Shown piece by piece: positions 55,311-64,000 of a stretch of DNA of 64,000 bases; within the stretch, counting starts at the first letter, position 1; every line of letters starts with the position of its first letter. The notes under the pieces were generated by a model. The model was not told where the DNA came from. It worked only from the letters and a program-made list of their open reading frames with translations, and searched no databases. The DNA is from Paguma larvata. Its lineage: Eukaryota; Chordata; Mammalia; Carnivora; Viverridae. The position numbers and the translations under genes are program-made. The DNA lies in NCBI GenBank assembly GCA_030068075.1, contig CM057844.1, forward strand, positions 20,010,001 to 20,074,000. Reading direction: 5' to 3'.

Positions 55311-56610
55311 AAAGGAAAAAGTCTACCTGCTCCTTCCCCTGAACAATTCCTTTAGTGTTTCAGTATCTACACTGAAAAAATCCATCATTTTTACTTGGAA
55401 GGTTTGGCCCTCAAAGAAATGAACCTGGATCTTCTCCAGGGGTGGGGGTGTGGTGGAGAAAGGGGGAAGGATGAGGGCAGAGAAAGAGGATAGTGCTTTG
55501 AAACAGAGAGGCTTGGCCCAAACCCTGAGACCAGGAAATGGAGGGAATGGAGAGGATGTTCTAGAGTTTTGAAAGGGACAAGGAATACATGGTGACTGCA
55601 CGGTAGGCAGGGGGAAGCTCTGGGGCCTCGCTGATTATTCTGTGCTCAAGTGCCTAGGTCTGTCACACAAGGGAATGAGGACAGCTGCCTTCAAACAAAC
55701 CTAATGGCCACAAGCCAGGGCAGTCCGTGAACGAAGATCAGAGAAGGCCTTCCCCAGACCTCTGGGCTCAGGTAAGCCTGGCAGTTTCTGCAGTTCCTGA
55801 GAAGGGGACGGGGCTCTCTGAGAATGGATTTCTTATCAACTGTGGTAGGGAGGGTGCTCTAAAAATTAAAAAATTTTAAAAAGTAAGGCATTTCTTATAT
55901 TAAACTACCACAGAACACATTCTTTTTCTAACATTTGTATTTTACATCTACTACGTGCAATCCAGAAAGCAAGTATTCAGAGGCGAGTAAACGAATGGAT
56001 GAATGAATACTGAACTAAGAGGGCAGGACCACCGTCTAATACAGAAGGTTTGAAAAAGAGAGAGGGAAGGACTTTTGGTTTGCCTTTATTTTCTCCACCA
56101 CGAATGATCTTCACTGTTAAGAGCACACAGAACCGGTAGAGGATGAGAAAGGACGGCTGGCCATCCTGAGAAGTAAAGACTGCTAGCTTTGAGGCAGCAC
56201 CTGGTGGGCTCTGACAAATCCCAAGGTCTCTATGTAGCTGGCAGAATCCTGGTGGGCTGCTCCCATGGCTCCTGAGGCTAGCAGCTTCACCAGGGCTCAG
56301 CTCCTCCTGGTCTGGGAGCCTGTCCAGACCAGGGCCCCTCTGCTCTTCAAACAGGCTCTGCAGATGCTGAAGATCTCACTTCAGGACCTGAGAGGGCCAA
56401 GTGGCCTTGGCTGCTATTTGGGCTCCTGGCTTCACCATGCCAATCTTGCCACACAGTTCTGGAACTACAAGCCTGAGGTCAGGACAGAACGGGTTCCCCA
56501 CATAAGAACTCAGGCCTCAGCTGTATCAAAGGTGGAAGACTCTGTGACCACTCTAACCTGGCTCTGCTGCTGCCACCACCTTGAGTTTTGCTGTGACACA
56601 GAAAAGCTTT
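55311..56610. other. ATRN intron, nothing recognised
   Basis: No gene. The 129-codon open frame at 56265-56654 runs into the adjacent L1 and has no family resemblance. Confidence 0.4.
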
Positions 56611-56611
56611 C

Positions 56612-56975
56612 TTGTATGAAATCTTGCCACTTGCAACAACATGGATGGATCTAGAAGGTATAATGCTAAGTGAAGTCAGTCAGTCAGTCAAAGACAAATA
56701 CCATACGATTTCACTCACATGTGGAATATAAGAAACAAAGAAAAAAAAAAGAGACAAACCAAAAAATAGACTCTTAACTATAGAGAACTGATGTCACCAG
56801 AGGGGAGTTGGGTGGGGGGATGTACGAAACGGGTGATGGAGATTAAGAGTACACTTGTCGTGATGAGCACTGGGTGATGTATGAAATTGCCGAATCATTA
56901 TACTATACACCCAAAACTAGTATTAACGCTGTATGTTAACTATATTGGAATTAAAATAGAAAAGAATAAAGAATA
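56612..56975 (+). mobile_element. LINE-1 3' end fragment
   Basis: AAATCTTGCCACTTGCAACA, ATGGATGGATCTAGAAGGTA, GCTAAGTGAAGTCAGTCAGT, GATTTCACTCACATGTGGAA and GATGAGCACTGGGTGATGTA are the L1 ORF2 end and 3' UTR. Confidence 0.9.
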
Positions 56976-56984
56976 AGGAAAACT

Positions 56985-57725
56985 GATGCCCTTGCGGCAG
57001 TTGCGGAAGCTTCCAGTAGAGCTGGGACCGCAGTTTCTTCACAAAATAATTGATGGCATTTGTAGCCCAGCTTATCGTCTCTATCAGGACTATAACTATG
57101 TTTGGGATTCAACAGAATAGAAGAATATTCTAGAAGACATTACCACATTTTTCAAAGCCATAGTTGGTAACAATTTACCTGATGAAGAGATATTTCAGTT
57201 GAATCAGCTGAATTAATTTCATCAGAAAAGTATCATGAAATGCTTGAAAAGTAGGAAAAGATGAAATCAGGCAGGCTCTGTTAGAAGAAACAGTTGATAT
57301 TTCTTCTCACAGCTACGGGATTTTGATTGGCAGCTAAAACTTGCATCATCTAGTATTAAAATTGCTACATTACAAATGCCACTTTTAAACCTTAATCTAG
57401 GGGCGCCTGGGTGACTCAGTAGGTTAAGGATCCAACTTCAGCTCAGGTCATGATCTCACAGTCCATGAGTTTGAGCCCCACATCAGGCTCTGTGCTAACA
57501 GCCTGAAGCCTGCTTCAGATTCTGTGTCTCCTTTCTCTCTTTCTCTCTGCCCTTCCTCTGCTCACACTCTGTCTCTCAAAAATAAAATAAAAACATTAAA
57601 AAAAATTAAACCTTAATCTAGATGTAAAAGAAAATGGTGAAGTCAAACCATAGTAAAGAGCTGCAGAATCTAATAAATTCCTTGGAAGCAGCTAATAATG
57701 TGGTCCCTCAGTTGAAATAACTGGA
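56985..57725 (+). pseudogene. COMMD8: COMMD8 processed pseudogene, interrupted by a SINE
   Basis: An intronless copy of COMMD8, a COMM-domain protein of the Commander complex (family knowledge). In the + frame I read LRKLPVELGPQFLHKIIDG, CSPAYRLYQDYNYVWDSTE, then a TAG, then [31 protein letters not shown], and after the SINE at 57401-57605 LDVKENGEVK, ELQNLINSLEAANNVVPQLK and a TAA. Several in-frame stops (for example TAG after DSTE, TAA after NQLN, TGA after SRKR) and frame shifts show it cannot make the protein. It begins right after an L1 3' end and lies in the ATRN intron on the opposite strand to ATRN. The 3' UTR of the source mRNA may extend further right. Confidence 0.9.
57401..57605 (+). 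mobile_element. Carnivore SINE inside the COMMD8 pseudogene
   Basis: GGGGCGCCTGGGTGACTCAG head and AAAACATTAAAAAAAATT tail. The 16-base duplication TTAAACCTTAATCTAG is at 57385-57400 and 57606-57621. It splits the pseudogene after the codons for MPLLNLNL. Confidence 0.95.
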
Positions 57726-58582
57726 ATCTCTATCAGATTTCACTGCTACACCTGAGACGGCCGAATGATTACTGTGTGCTCAGAAAACCTGCAATATGCG
57801 GACTGTTGGGCTGTGCCGAGAAAACAGGCGTGCTGAGATTACAAAGATAAAAATTTATCAGCTTCCCGAAAGAACAGGAAATGACATGGTTGACAGGAAA
57901 TACATAAAAATGATAGATGAAAAAGCTGTAATAGCAGTCATAATGGCTGTTTTGTATTTATTAAATATTTGAGAAATCTTTATAGATATACAGTTTCAGT
58001 TTTACTGAAAACTAGAAATAGGCTCTAAAGTAATGTAAACATATAAAACACAAATATACTTGAATGTTGTTTAAAGCAATGTATGAATAGCAGGATGTGT
58101 AATATGGAGGCAGGTGATTAATTTATAATATTCTTAAAAATAACTTTTAAAGAATGTATAAGCTGCATATAACTCAGGAGATTCCATATCTTTCTTATGT
58201 TTCAAAGGGAAGATTATGAAATGTAAATTTCTTAGAGAAAGAAGCTCTTCTCCAGACCTGAACAGGAAAAAAATAATTAAATCTGTGTGAACAGTTTTGG
58301 GTTTATGAATTCTAGAAATTAGAATATTTTACTAGAATAGGAAAAAATGAAAATAACACTGTTACTTCTGCATTTTTGTGTCTGACTGGGAGAGTATCCT
58401 CTGATAAAAAGAACAGATGTCATTGTGTAGTGTATATATAACTATCCAAATATCAGCTAAGATTAAGTATAGGTCCACCTTTGTTATAAACTTCATATCA
58501 AAGTTAATAGTTTTGGGTGTTAACAGCTTCACTGGAAAACAAACCATTTTTAATTTTAGTTAACTTTAAAAACAAGCATTCT
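57726..58582. other. Possible 3' UTR continuation of the COMMD8 retrocopy
   Basis: AT-rich sequence directly after the pseudogene stop with no other identity. I cannot tell how much of it came from the mRNA. Confidence 0.35.
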
Positions 58583-58765
58583 GGGGCACCCGGGTGGCTC
58601 AGTCGGTTAAGCGTCTGACTCTTAATTTTGGCTCAGGTCCTGGGCTCTGGGCTGACAGCGTAGAGCCTGCTTGGGATTCTCTCTTTCCCTCTCTCTCTGT
58701 CCCTCCCCTTCTTGAACTTTCTTGAGCTCCCTGTCTCAAAATAAATATATACTTATATACACAAA
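58583..58765 (+). mobile_element. Carnivore SINE, sense
   Basis: GGGGCACCCGGGTGGCTCAG head; an internal deletion removes the usual middle (GTCCTGGGCTCTGGGCTGAC), with CT-rich block and AAAATAAATATA tail. Confidence 0.9.
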
Positions 58766-60004
58766 AAAAGAAGGAATAAAAGAACACTAAAAACAAAAGT
58801 AAAATAATTTTCTTAAAAATGAAACAAAAACAAAAGGAAGTGCTATATGGAACTCCATGTTGAGACCACGGGCTCTGGACTGGATCTCAGTGCCTATCAC
58901 CTGGCCTCATACACTACCCACCTAACGCTGGTTTGTGCAGAAGCCGTATACCCAGGCTCTGAGCAGAGCCTCCTGACATGTGAGCCAACACTCACCATCC
59001 GCACACTCCCAGCCTCCCACCTCAATACTGCTCTGTGCTTTCTTCCCCACTTGTCCTTCCAGCCATTCCTCTCACCACTCTCCAGAATTCCGACTCCATT
59101 TTATCATGATCATTAGTAATCTAAAAGTCGTTAAGAACTACATAGACTGTACTTGGACCGAAGAGCTAATCCTGCAAAGGTTCCTGTTCCCTATTTCCTC
59201 TTCTAAATGTTTCTCTCCAGAGGTCCCCACCTTTATTTAGGTTTCTTTTCAGTTTCTGTGGGTTACCTTTTTATCACTAATGAATTTTTTATTTTATTTT
59301 ATTTTATTTTATTTTTTTATTTTATTTGCTGTTTCTTGACTTATGATTTTAGGCATCACTTCCTGACTTCCTACTATAATGGAAGGTGATTTAGGCCGTT
59401 GTCCCCACTGGCCCCTTCGACTATAGTTACATCATTGTTTTTAGGGCCTCTGTCAGTTTCTGTGTCACTGTTCTGAGGGTGATGGTATTGCATGGATGCC
59501 AACAGAGACAGGAAATGGATAAAACACCCTTGGATACATGGAAAAGATGCGTCTGTCACCCACAAACTGTTGCAGCAGCAGGAGACAATTCAGCCATGGC
59601 CCATTGGAAGGCAGCTTCCCAGTCCTCACAGCCCAGAGCGGGGAGATCTCAGGCCTCTGATGCACCCCTGCTTGGAGGTGAGCTCAGCAGCTCCCAGGGA
59701 GGCTCCCTTTGCCACCTCACCAGGGTGAGGTATGTTACAGTGGGGGAAAACAGAGTTTTTGTCCCTGACTCCTGACTGTTCTAGAGACTGCCCAACAGCA
59801 GCCAATCGCTGGTAAAACCCTAGTAAAACGCTGTGCACTTCCTGCAAAGTAAGAGAAGGTCAGTCCCAAGACACAGCGCAGCTGGCCTGGACGTGCGAGG
59901 TCCCAGCTGGCCAGGGCTGCTGGCCCAGCTGAGGCTACCTCCAGGAGGTTAAGTAATAAACTCAGATCTTTATTACTGTTTTTCTTATCACTTGTATGAC
60001 CTTT
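58766..60004. other. ATRN intron, nothing recognised
   Basis: Contains a (TTTTA)n tract at 59284-59326. No gene. Confidence 0.4.
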
Positions 60005-60265
60005 TTTGCATTTTTTATCATGGAAAATTTTAAACTTTTTAAAAAGTAGAGAGAGCAGAATAATGAACCGGGTGTGCTCATTACCCAGTTGTAATAATTA
60101 CCAGCTCGAGGTCAGTCTTGTTTCATCCATATGCTGCTAGCCTCTTTCCCCACAATCATATTATTTTGAAGCAAATCCCAGGTTTTCTATCATTTTGTCC
60201 TTAAATATTTCAATATATATACTATCTCTTAACGACCCTTTGTAAAATTAGGATATTTGTATCCT
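60005..60265 (+). repeat. Old LINE-1 3' UTR fragment
   Basis: AAAATTTTAAACTTTTTAAAAAGTAGAGAGA-type start, ATAATGAACCGGGTGTGCTC, TTGTTTCATCCATATGCTGC and TTATTTTGAAGCAAATCCCA match old L1 3' ends. Confidence 0.75.
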
Positions 60266-60499
60266 CGTCCCTTGTTTTTCTTCTACCACTCAACTCTTTT
60301 GACAACTTCTAGAACAGTTCAGTCCTCTAACACCAGACTGTGCAGATTGGGATGACAAATTCTTGGTCTCCAAGCTGAGCTGGCACCTTAGCATTGGTCA
60401 GCAACCATTGTGACGATATCAGAAAAAGCTCTCAGTACCTTTAGAAAAATTGTAAAAAACCCCACAAAGTTCTGATACCAACCCGATAGCTCTGGTACC

Positions 60500-61000
60500 T
60501 ACAACTACGCATCCATCTAGTGCATACTTGTGAGGTGTCTACAGCTGATCAACACTATGCTAGGACATTGAGGACACGGAAATATAAGGCATCGTCCTTG
60601 CCCTTAGGGAAACCTTTGTAGAGTGAAGAGCCAGACAAGTCTACAGGTGTAGAGGCACGGATGAGGAAGAAAGTTGCTGCCGACTATGCCTGAGGGATGC
60701 CTGATGGGTCCACTCCCCGGGATTTCTGAACAAGAATTCTCCCCGGACTCCCCAGCTTAGGCCCAGCTCCCTCCAAACCATCCTCCCAACTGGTGCCAAA
60801 GGGGTCTTTCAAAAACACTGATCTTTGGGCACTTCTTGGCTTATAACACATCAACAATTCCCAGTGGCTTTCCGGTTATAGTTCAACCCCTCAGCTGAAA
60901 CCTCCAGTCTCTTCATGACAGCCTCTGCCGAGTTCTCCAGCACCTTGCTCACAGTGCTACCACCTCACGTCTGCTGAACTCCTGCTAGTTCTTGAAAGAG
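60500..61000. repeat. LINE-2 pieces
   Basis: 60530-60650 reads as antisense L2. 60810-61000 (CAATTCCCAGTGGCTTTCCG, CTCTTCATGACAGCCTCTGC) reads as sense L2. Both are diverged. Confidence 0.5.
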
Positions 61001-61649
61001 ACTGGGTATGCCCTTTCCCCACCCCAAACACCCCTCCTCCCCAACCTCATGTTTCTGAGACTCAGCCCTGCTACTGCTCATCCTCACTCAGACTCAGGTG
61101 GCATGGGACACTCCCCTCTCCTGCCAGGGCTCCCAGAAGCACGTGGGCACATCCTGCCACCCAGCGGATGGGTGCATTCAAGGCTGCTGCTTTGGGCCAC
61201 AAAGTCTGTGGAGGGAGTGGACATTAAAGGAGGCCTAGTGTGTCCTGGATACGGAGGTTACAGGAGAGAGGTCTGCTAGTAACGGAGACTTGCCCAGCCC
61301 AGCCACAGGTGGTGTCCGCAGATGGTGTGGAGAATGGGTCCAGGGGAAATCCAAAGGAACAAGAGTACTGAAAATCTAAGAAGAAACAGCCAAAGCCATA
61401 GGTGAAAAGTGAAAGAGAGGAGGCTTTCAAGGAGGAATCATAAATAATGATCGTATGAAAATCACAAGGTGGTAAAAGAACCTTAAATGCCAGTTTGAAA
61501 CGAAGAAAGACTTCTGCTTTAAGGAGCTCAGTTCTAAATGTATTTCATGGCTTTATAATTCTTAAAACGTTTAAGGTACAGATATCCGACACCAGGAGGT
61601 ATATACATGTCATCATTACTATTATACAATAATATAAACGTTAAAAGTG

Positions 61650-62115
61650 TATCTGACATTATTCATCATAGCCAAAGGGTGAAAACAACCCAAGTATCCA
61701 ACAACAGATGAATGGATAATAAAATGTGGTATATATATATCCAACAAAATATCATTCAATCTTAAAATGGAGTTAATTATTCAGACACAAAATATAAATG
61801 AATCCTGAAAACAGGATGCTAAGTGAAAGAAGGCAGTCTCAAAGGACCATATATTGTGTAATTAAATTATGAACTGCCCAGAATAGGCAAATCTATAGGA
61901 ATAGAAACTAGACCAGTGGTTGCCAGGGGCTGGGGGAGGGGGGGACAAGGAGTGACTGCTAATGAGTACAGGGTTTCTTTCTGGGGTGATGAAAAGTCTC
62001 TAAAATTGACTGAGGGCATAGTTACATAACTCTGTGAATATAAAAACTACTAAATGGTACACTTTAAATGGGTGAATTGTATAGTATGTGGATTATATCT
62101 CAATAAAACTTTTAC
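61650..62115 (+). mobile_element. LINE-1 3' end
   Basis: TTCATCATAGCCAAAGGGTG, CAACAGATGAATGGATAATA, CCAGTGGTTGCCAGGGGCTG and GGTGAATTGTATAGTATGTG are the L1 ORF2 end and 3' UTR of an older subfamily. Confidence 0.85.
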
Positions 62116-63282
62116 CAAAAAAAAGTATATCTGAGTCAATGAAGTTTCAGTCATCTGCGTAGAAGAGCAATCCTGTTAGCACCTATAAACATAACTCTAA
62201 AGTCCGGATGAATGCTCAGTTCTCAATACAAATTCTGTGTCGCCTTCGCTTGTGAACACTAGCCTCTTACATAAACCAGCAGATGAAACACCCAGCACGG
62301 AGAAGGCTTTAATATTAGTTCCACATTACAATAACAACCTCTGTTGCGGAGCCAGTAACAAGCCAGAACCCCAGCTTCACTGCCGACCTTCCCGCCGCAC
62401 ACAAAACGTCTGCCTGTGCATTCTCTATCTTGAATACCGACCCTCCCAAACTATGGGCATGGCTATGCCAACTGCGTCCCTGCTGACTGGCGAGGACACC
62501 CGGGATCGCTTTCAGAAAGCAGAGGCTGAGGGAGGCGTGCTCACCCACAGGATCGACTGACCAGAAAACACACACAGCTGGCCCCAACGCTCCCACCACC
62601 CTCCTACACACAAGGCCTTTTCAATCTGGGTGGTTTTTGTTTTTTTTTTTAATTTAAAACTGCATCTACAAAGATTTTTACAGTTGGTTTTAAATTCTCT
62701 CAGTTAGCAGTTATAGGTTTTGATCTGTTCCTAATTATGGAAAAGAATCCTGGGATTGGTTCAGAATGAAGGAACTTGAGTTTAGCATTACCATTTTTAA
62801 GGCGCCAATGTTTATATGAATTCTGAGAATGAGATTTCCTCACTTATTTTGCTTTAAGAAATGAGAATCAAAGACAAAAAGGCTTTGCCGGCATCGAATA
62901 CCATACGAAAATTTACAGAATGGACTATCCTGCACCATTTAGGCATTTCCTTATTCTCTTCCTTAATTAGCCTCTACATCTTTACTGAATCTGGAGAGTG
63001 TCTGAGCCTGCACGGGTGTGTTTCAGAGCTAACTATATCTAGAGAAGCTGAGGCCTGAGAAAACACAGCAGTAGAAATGCAGAGCCCCCTTTGTCGAGCA
63101 CACCCCTGGAGCTGCCCCGGGAGATGCGAGCTGAGCCCTCCACACAGCCCCAAGTGCACAGAGAGTGGGCATCGTGTGAAGACACCAAGGACGCACAATG
63201 CCGCGGCTCTATTTACGCTGCCTGCGAATACTACAGGTAGCTGTACCAAAGAGCAGAAAGACACATTTCCAATAGGACTTAC
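62116..63282. other. ATRN intron, nothing recognised
   Basis: The open frames at 62237-62560 (+) and 62315-62611 (-) overlap each other and resemble no family. Confidence 0.4.
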
Positions 63283-63455
63283 CTGCGTGTTCAAGGAAAG
63301 CTTGGCAAACTAAATGGCGAGCATGCCATAGTTTACTTTCGAAAGTGCTCCTGAATACAGCTTTCATAAGTGGATCATATTCAAGTGGGTGATCCAGCCC
63401 AGGTAAAGGATACCGAAAAATCAGGCAGAGAGTCGGTGTCTCTTTGACTCTCAAA
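63283..63455 (-). other. Exon-like open segment of unknown origin
   Basis: On the - strand, an AG acceptor preceded by a TACTAAT branch-like motif, a 173-base open block and a perfect CAG/GTAAGT donor. One frame is open throughout (and beyond both splice sites) and reads FRYPLPGLDHPLEYDPLMKA and STFESKLWHARHLVCQAFLE. I do not recognise the protein. It lies in the large ATRN intron on the ATRN strand. It could be an exon of a nested or alternative transcript, a retrocopy fragment or chance. The polypyrimidine tract is weak. Confidence 0.3.
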
Positions 63456-64000
63456 CTTAAAATTAGTACTTTTTAAAAGTAAGTGTGGGGAAGAGATCCC
63501 TCTAGAAGGAAATGCTCTAAAACCATTTCAGTGGCTTTCAGAGGGTGGAGCAACAGGGCACTGGGAGGAAAAAAACTAGGACTCAGCGTTGGCAAGAGCA
63601 CGACTATCTCCAGCACAAGCGCCTGTTTATACGCACGGAGCCCTCTTTCTAAATGGGGAAAAAAAAATGTCAGCAGCGTTAAGATTTTCACTAAGAACCT
63701 TTAAAATGTTCATTTTTTTAGCTATACGCAACAAAGCCTAAAGTTCAATCAGATTCAGAAATAACAAGGTATGTCAGTATGAAAACAATCTCAAGTTAAA
63801 ACAAGACAAGAAATAATCTTTACTAGACCCAAATCAAATATTTAATAAATGTATCTGATCTATAATCGGATAGTATTAGATGTTACCAAATTGAAATCGT
63901 ATTGACTGGAGTCTAGAGCTCAACCTCTATGGGGTCAAACAACCGAAATCCCTGGTTGCTACCTAAGATTCCCATTACCTTGGTGTGTTCACGTTGCATA

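Larger units (their letters stand above)
48505..64000 (-). other. ATRN: Large ATRN intron (continues beyond window)
   Basis: No further ATRN exon was found to the right of 48504 in a scan for the expected preceding coding segment (ending NFTWPIKIQ in human). The stretch is mostly transposon-derived, with one processed pseudogene and one exon-like open segment described separately. Confidence 0.7.

Noticed and set aside
56265..56654. 129-codon open frame on +
   Set aside because: No family resemblance, and its end runs into an L1 3' fragment, so it is a chance opening.
62237..62611. Overlapping open frames on both strands considered as a small gene
   Set aside because: No start context, splice sites or similarity; overlapping frames on both strands are typical of moderately GC-rich non-coding DNA.

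Overview
This is a stretch of mammalian nuclear DNA, almost certainly from a cat-like carnivore. At least twenty copies or fragments of a tRNA-derived carnivore SINE are present, with the head GGGGCGCCTGGGTGGCTCAG and a CT-rich, AATAAA-A tail. The body of this SINE matches the felid type rather than the canid type. The coding pieces are short exons with GT-AG borders that match ADAM33, GFRA4 and ATRN. These three genes are neighbours on human chromosome 20p13, in the same relative order and orientation, so this is a conserved syntenic block. There is no bacterial gene, CRISPR array, phage or defence system here.

Layout. Positions 1-3510 (+ strand) hold the last exons of ADAM33: the end of the cysteine-rich region, the EGF-like module, the transmembrane helix, the cytoplasmic tail and the 3' UTR. 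Positions 3.5-7.1 kb are intergenic repeats: a MaLR LTR remnant, a LINE-1 ORF2 fragment split by a SINE, and two tandem SINEs. Positions 7376-11125 (+) hold a complete six-exon GFRA4 gene inside a GC-rich island, with an AATAAA signal at 11797. Positions 11.8-18.5 kb are intergenic, with old repeats. From about 18.54 kb to the right edge, the - strand belongs to the 3' part of ATRN: a long 3' UTR (about 18540-22848) and five coding exons (22849-22973, 25273-25387, 30453-30560, 32987-33065, 48443-48504). These encode the juxtamembrane, transmembrane and cytoplasmic end of attractin. Everything right of 48504 appears to be one large ATRN intron, of more than 15 kb within the window, filled with L1, SINE, MER5-type and L2 repeats and a COMMD8 processed pseudogene at about 56985-57725.

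The genes do not form an operon or pathway. ADAM33 and GFRA4 run head-to-tail on +, and ATRN converges on GFRA4 from the - strand. ADAM33 encodes a membrane metalloprotease-disintegrin, GFRA4 a GPI-anchored GDNF-family co-receptor, and ATRN a large membrane glycoprotein.

Points most worth a second look: a one-base reading-frame disruption in the ADAM33 cytoplasmic tail (near 2387-2390); an unexplained exon-like open segment on the - strand at 63283-63455 inside the ATRN intron; and several cleanly dated nested insertions. I found no convincing previously undescribed biological system, and most of the window is ordinary mammalian intron and repeat sequence.
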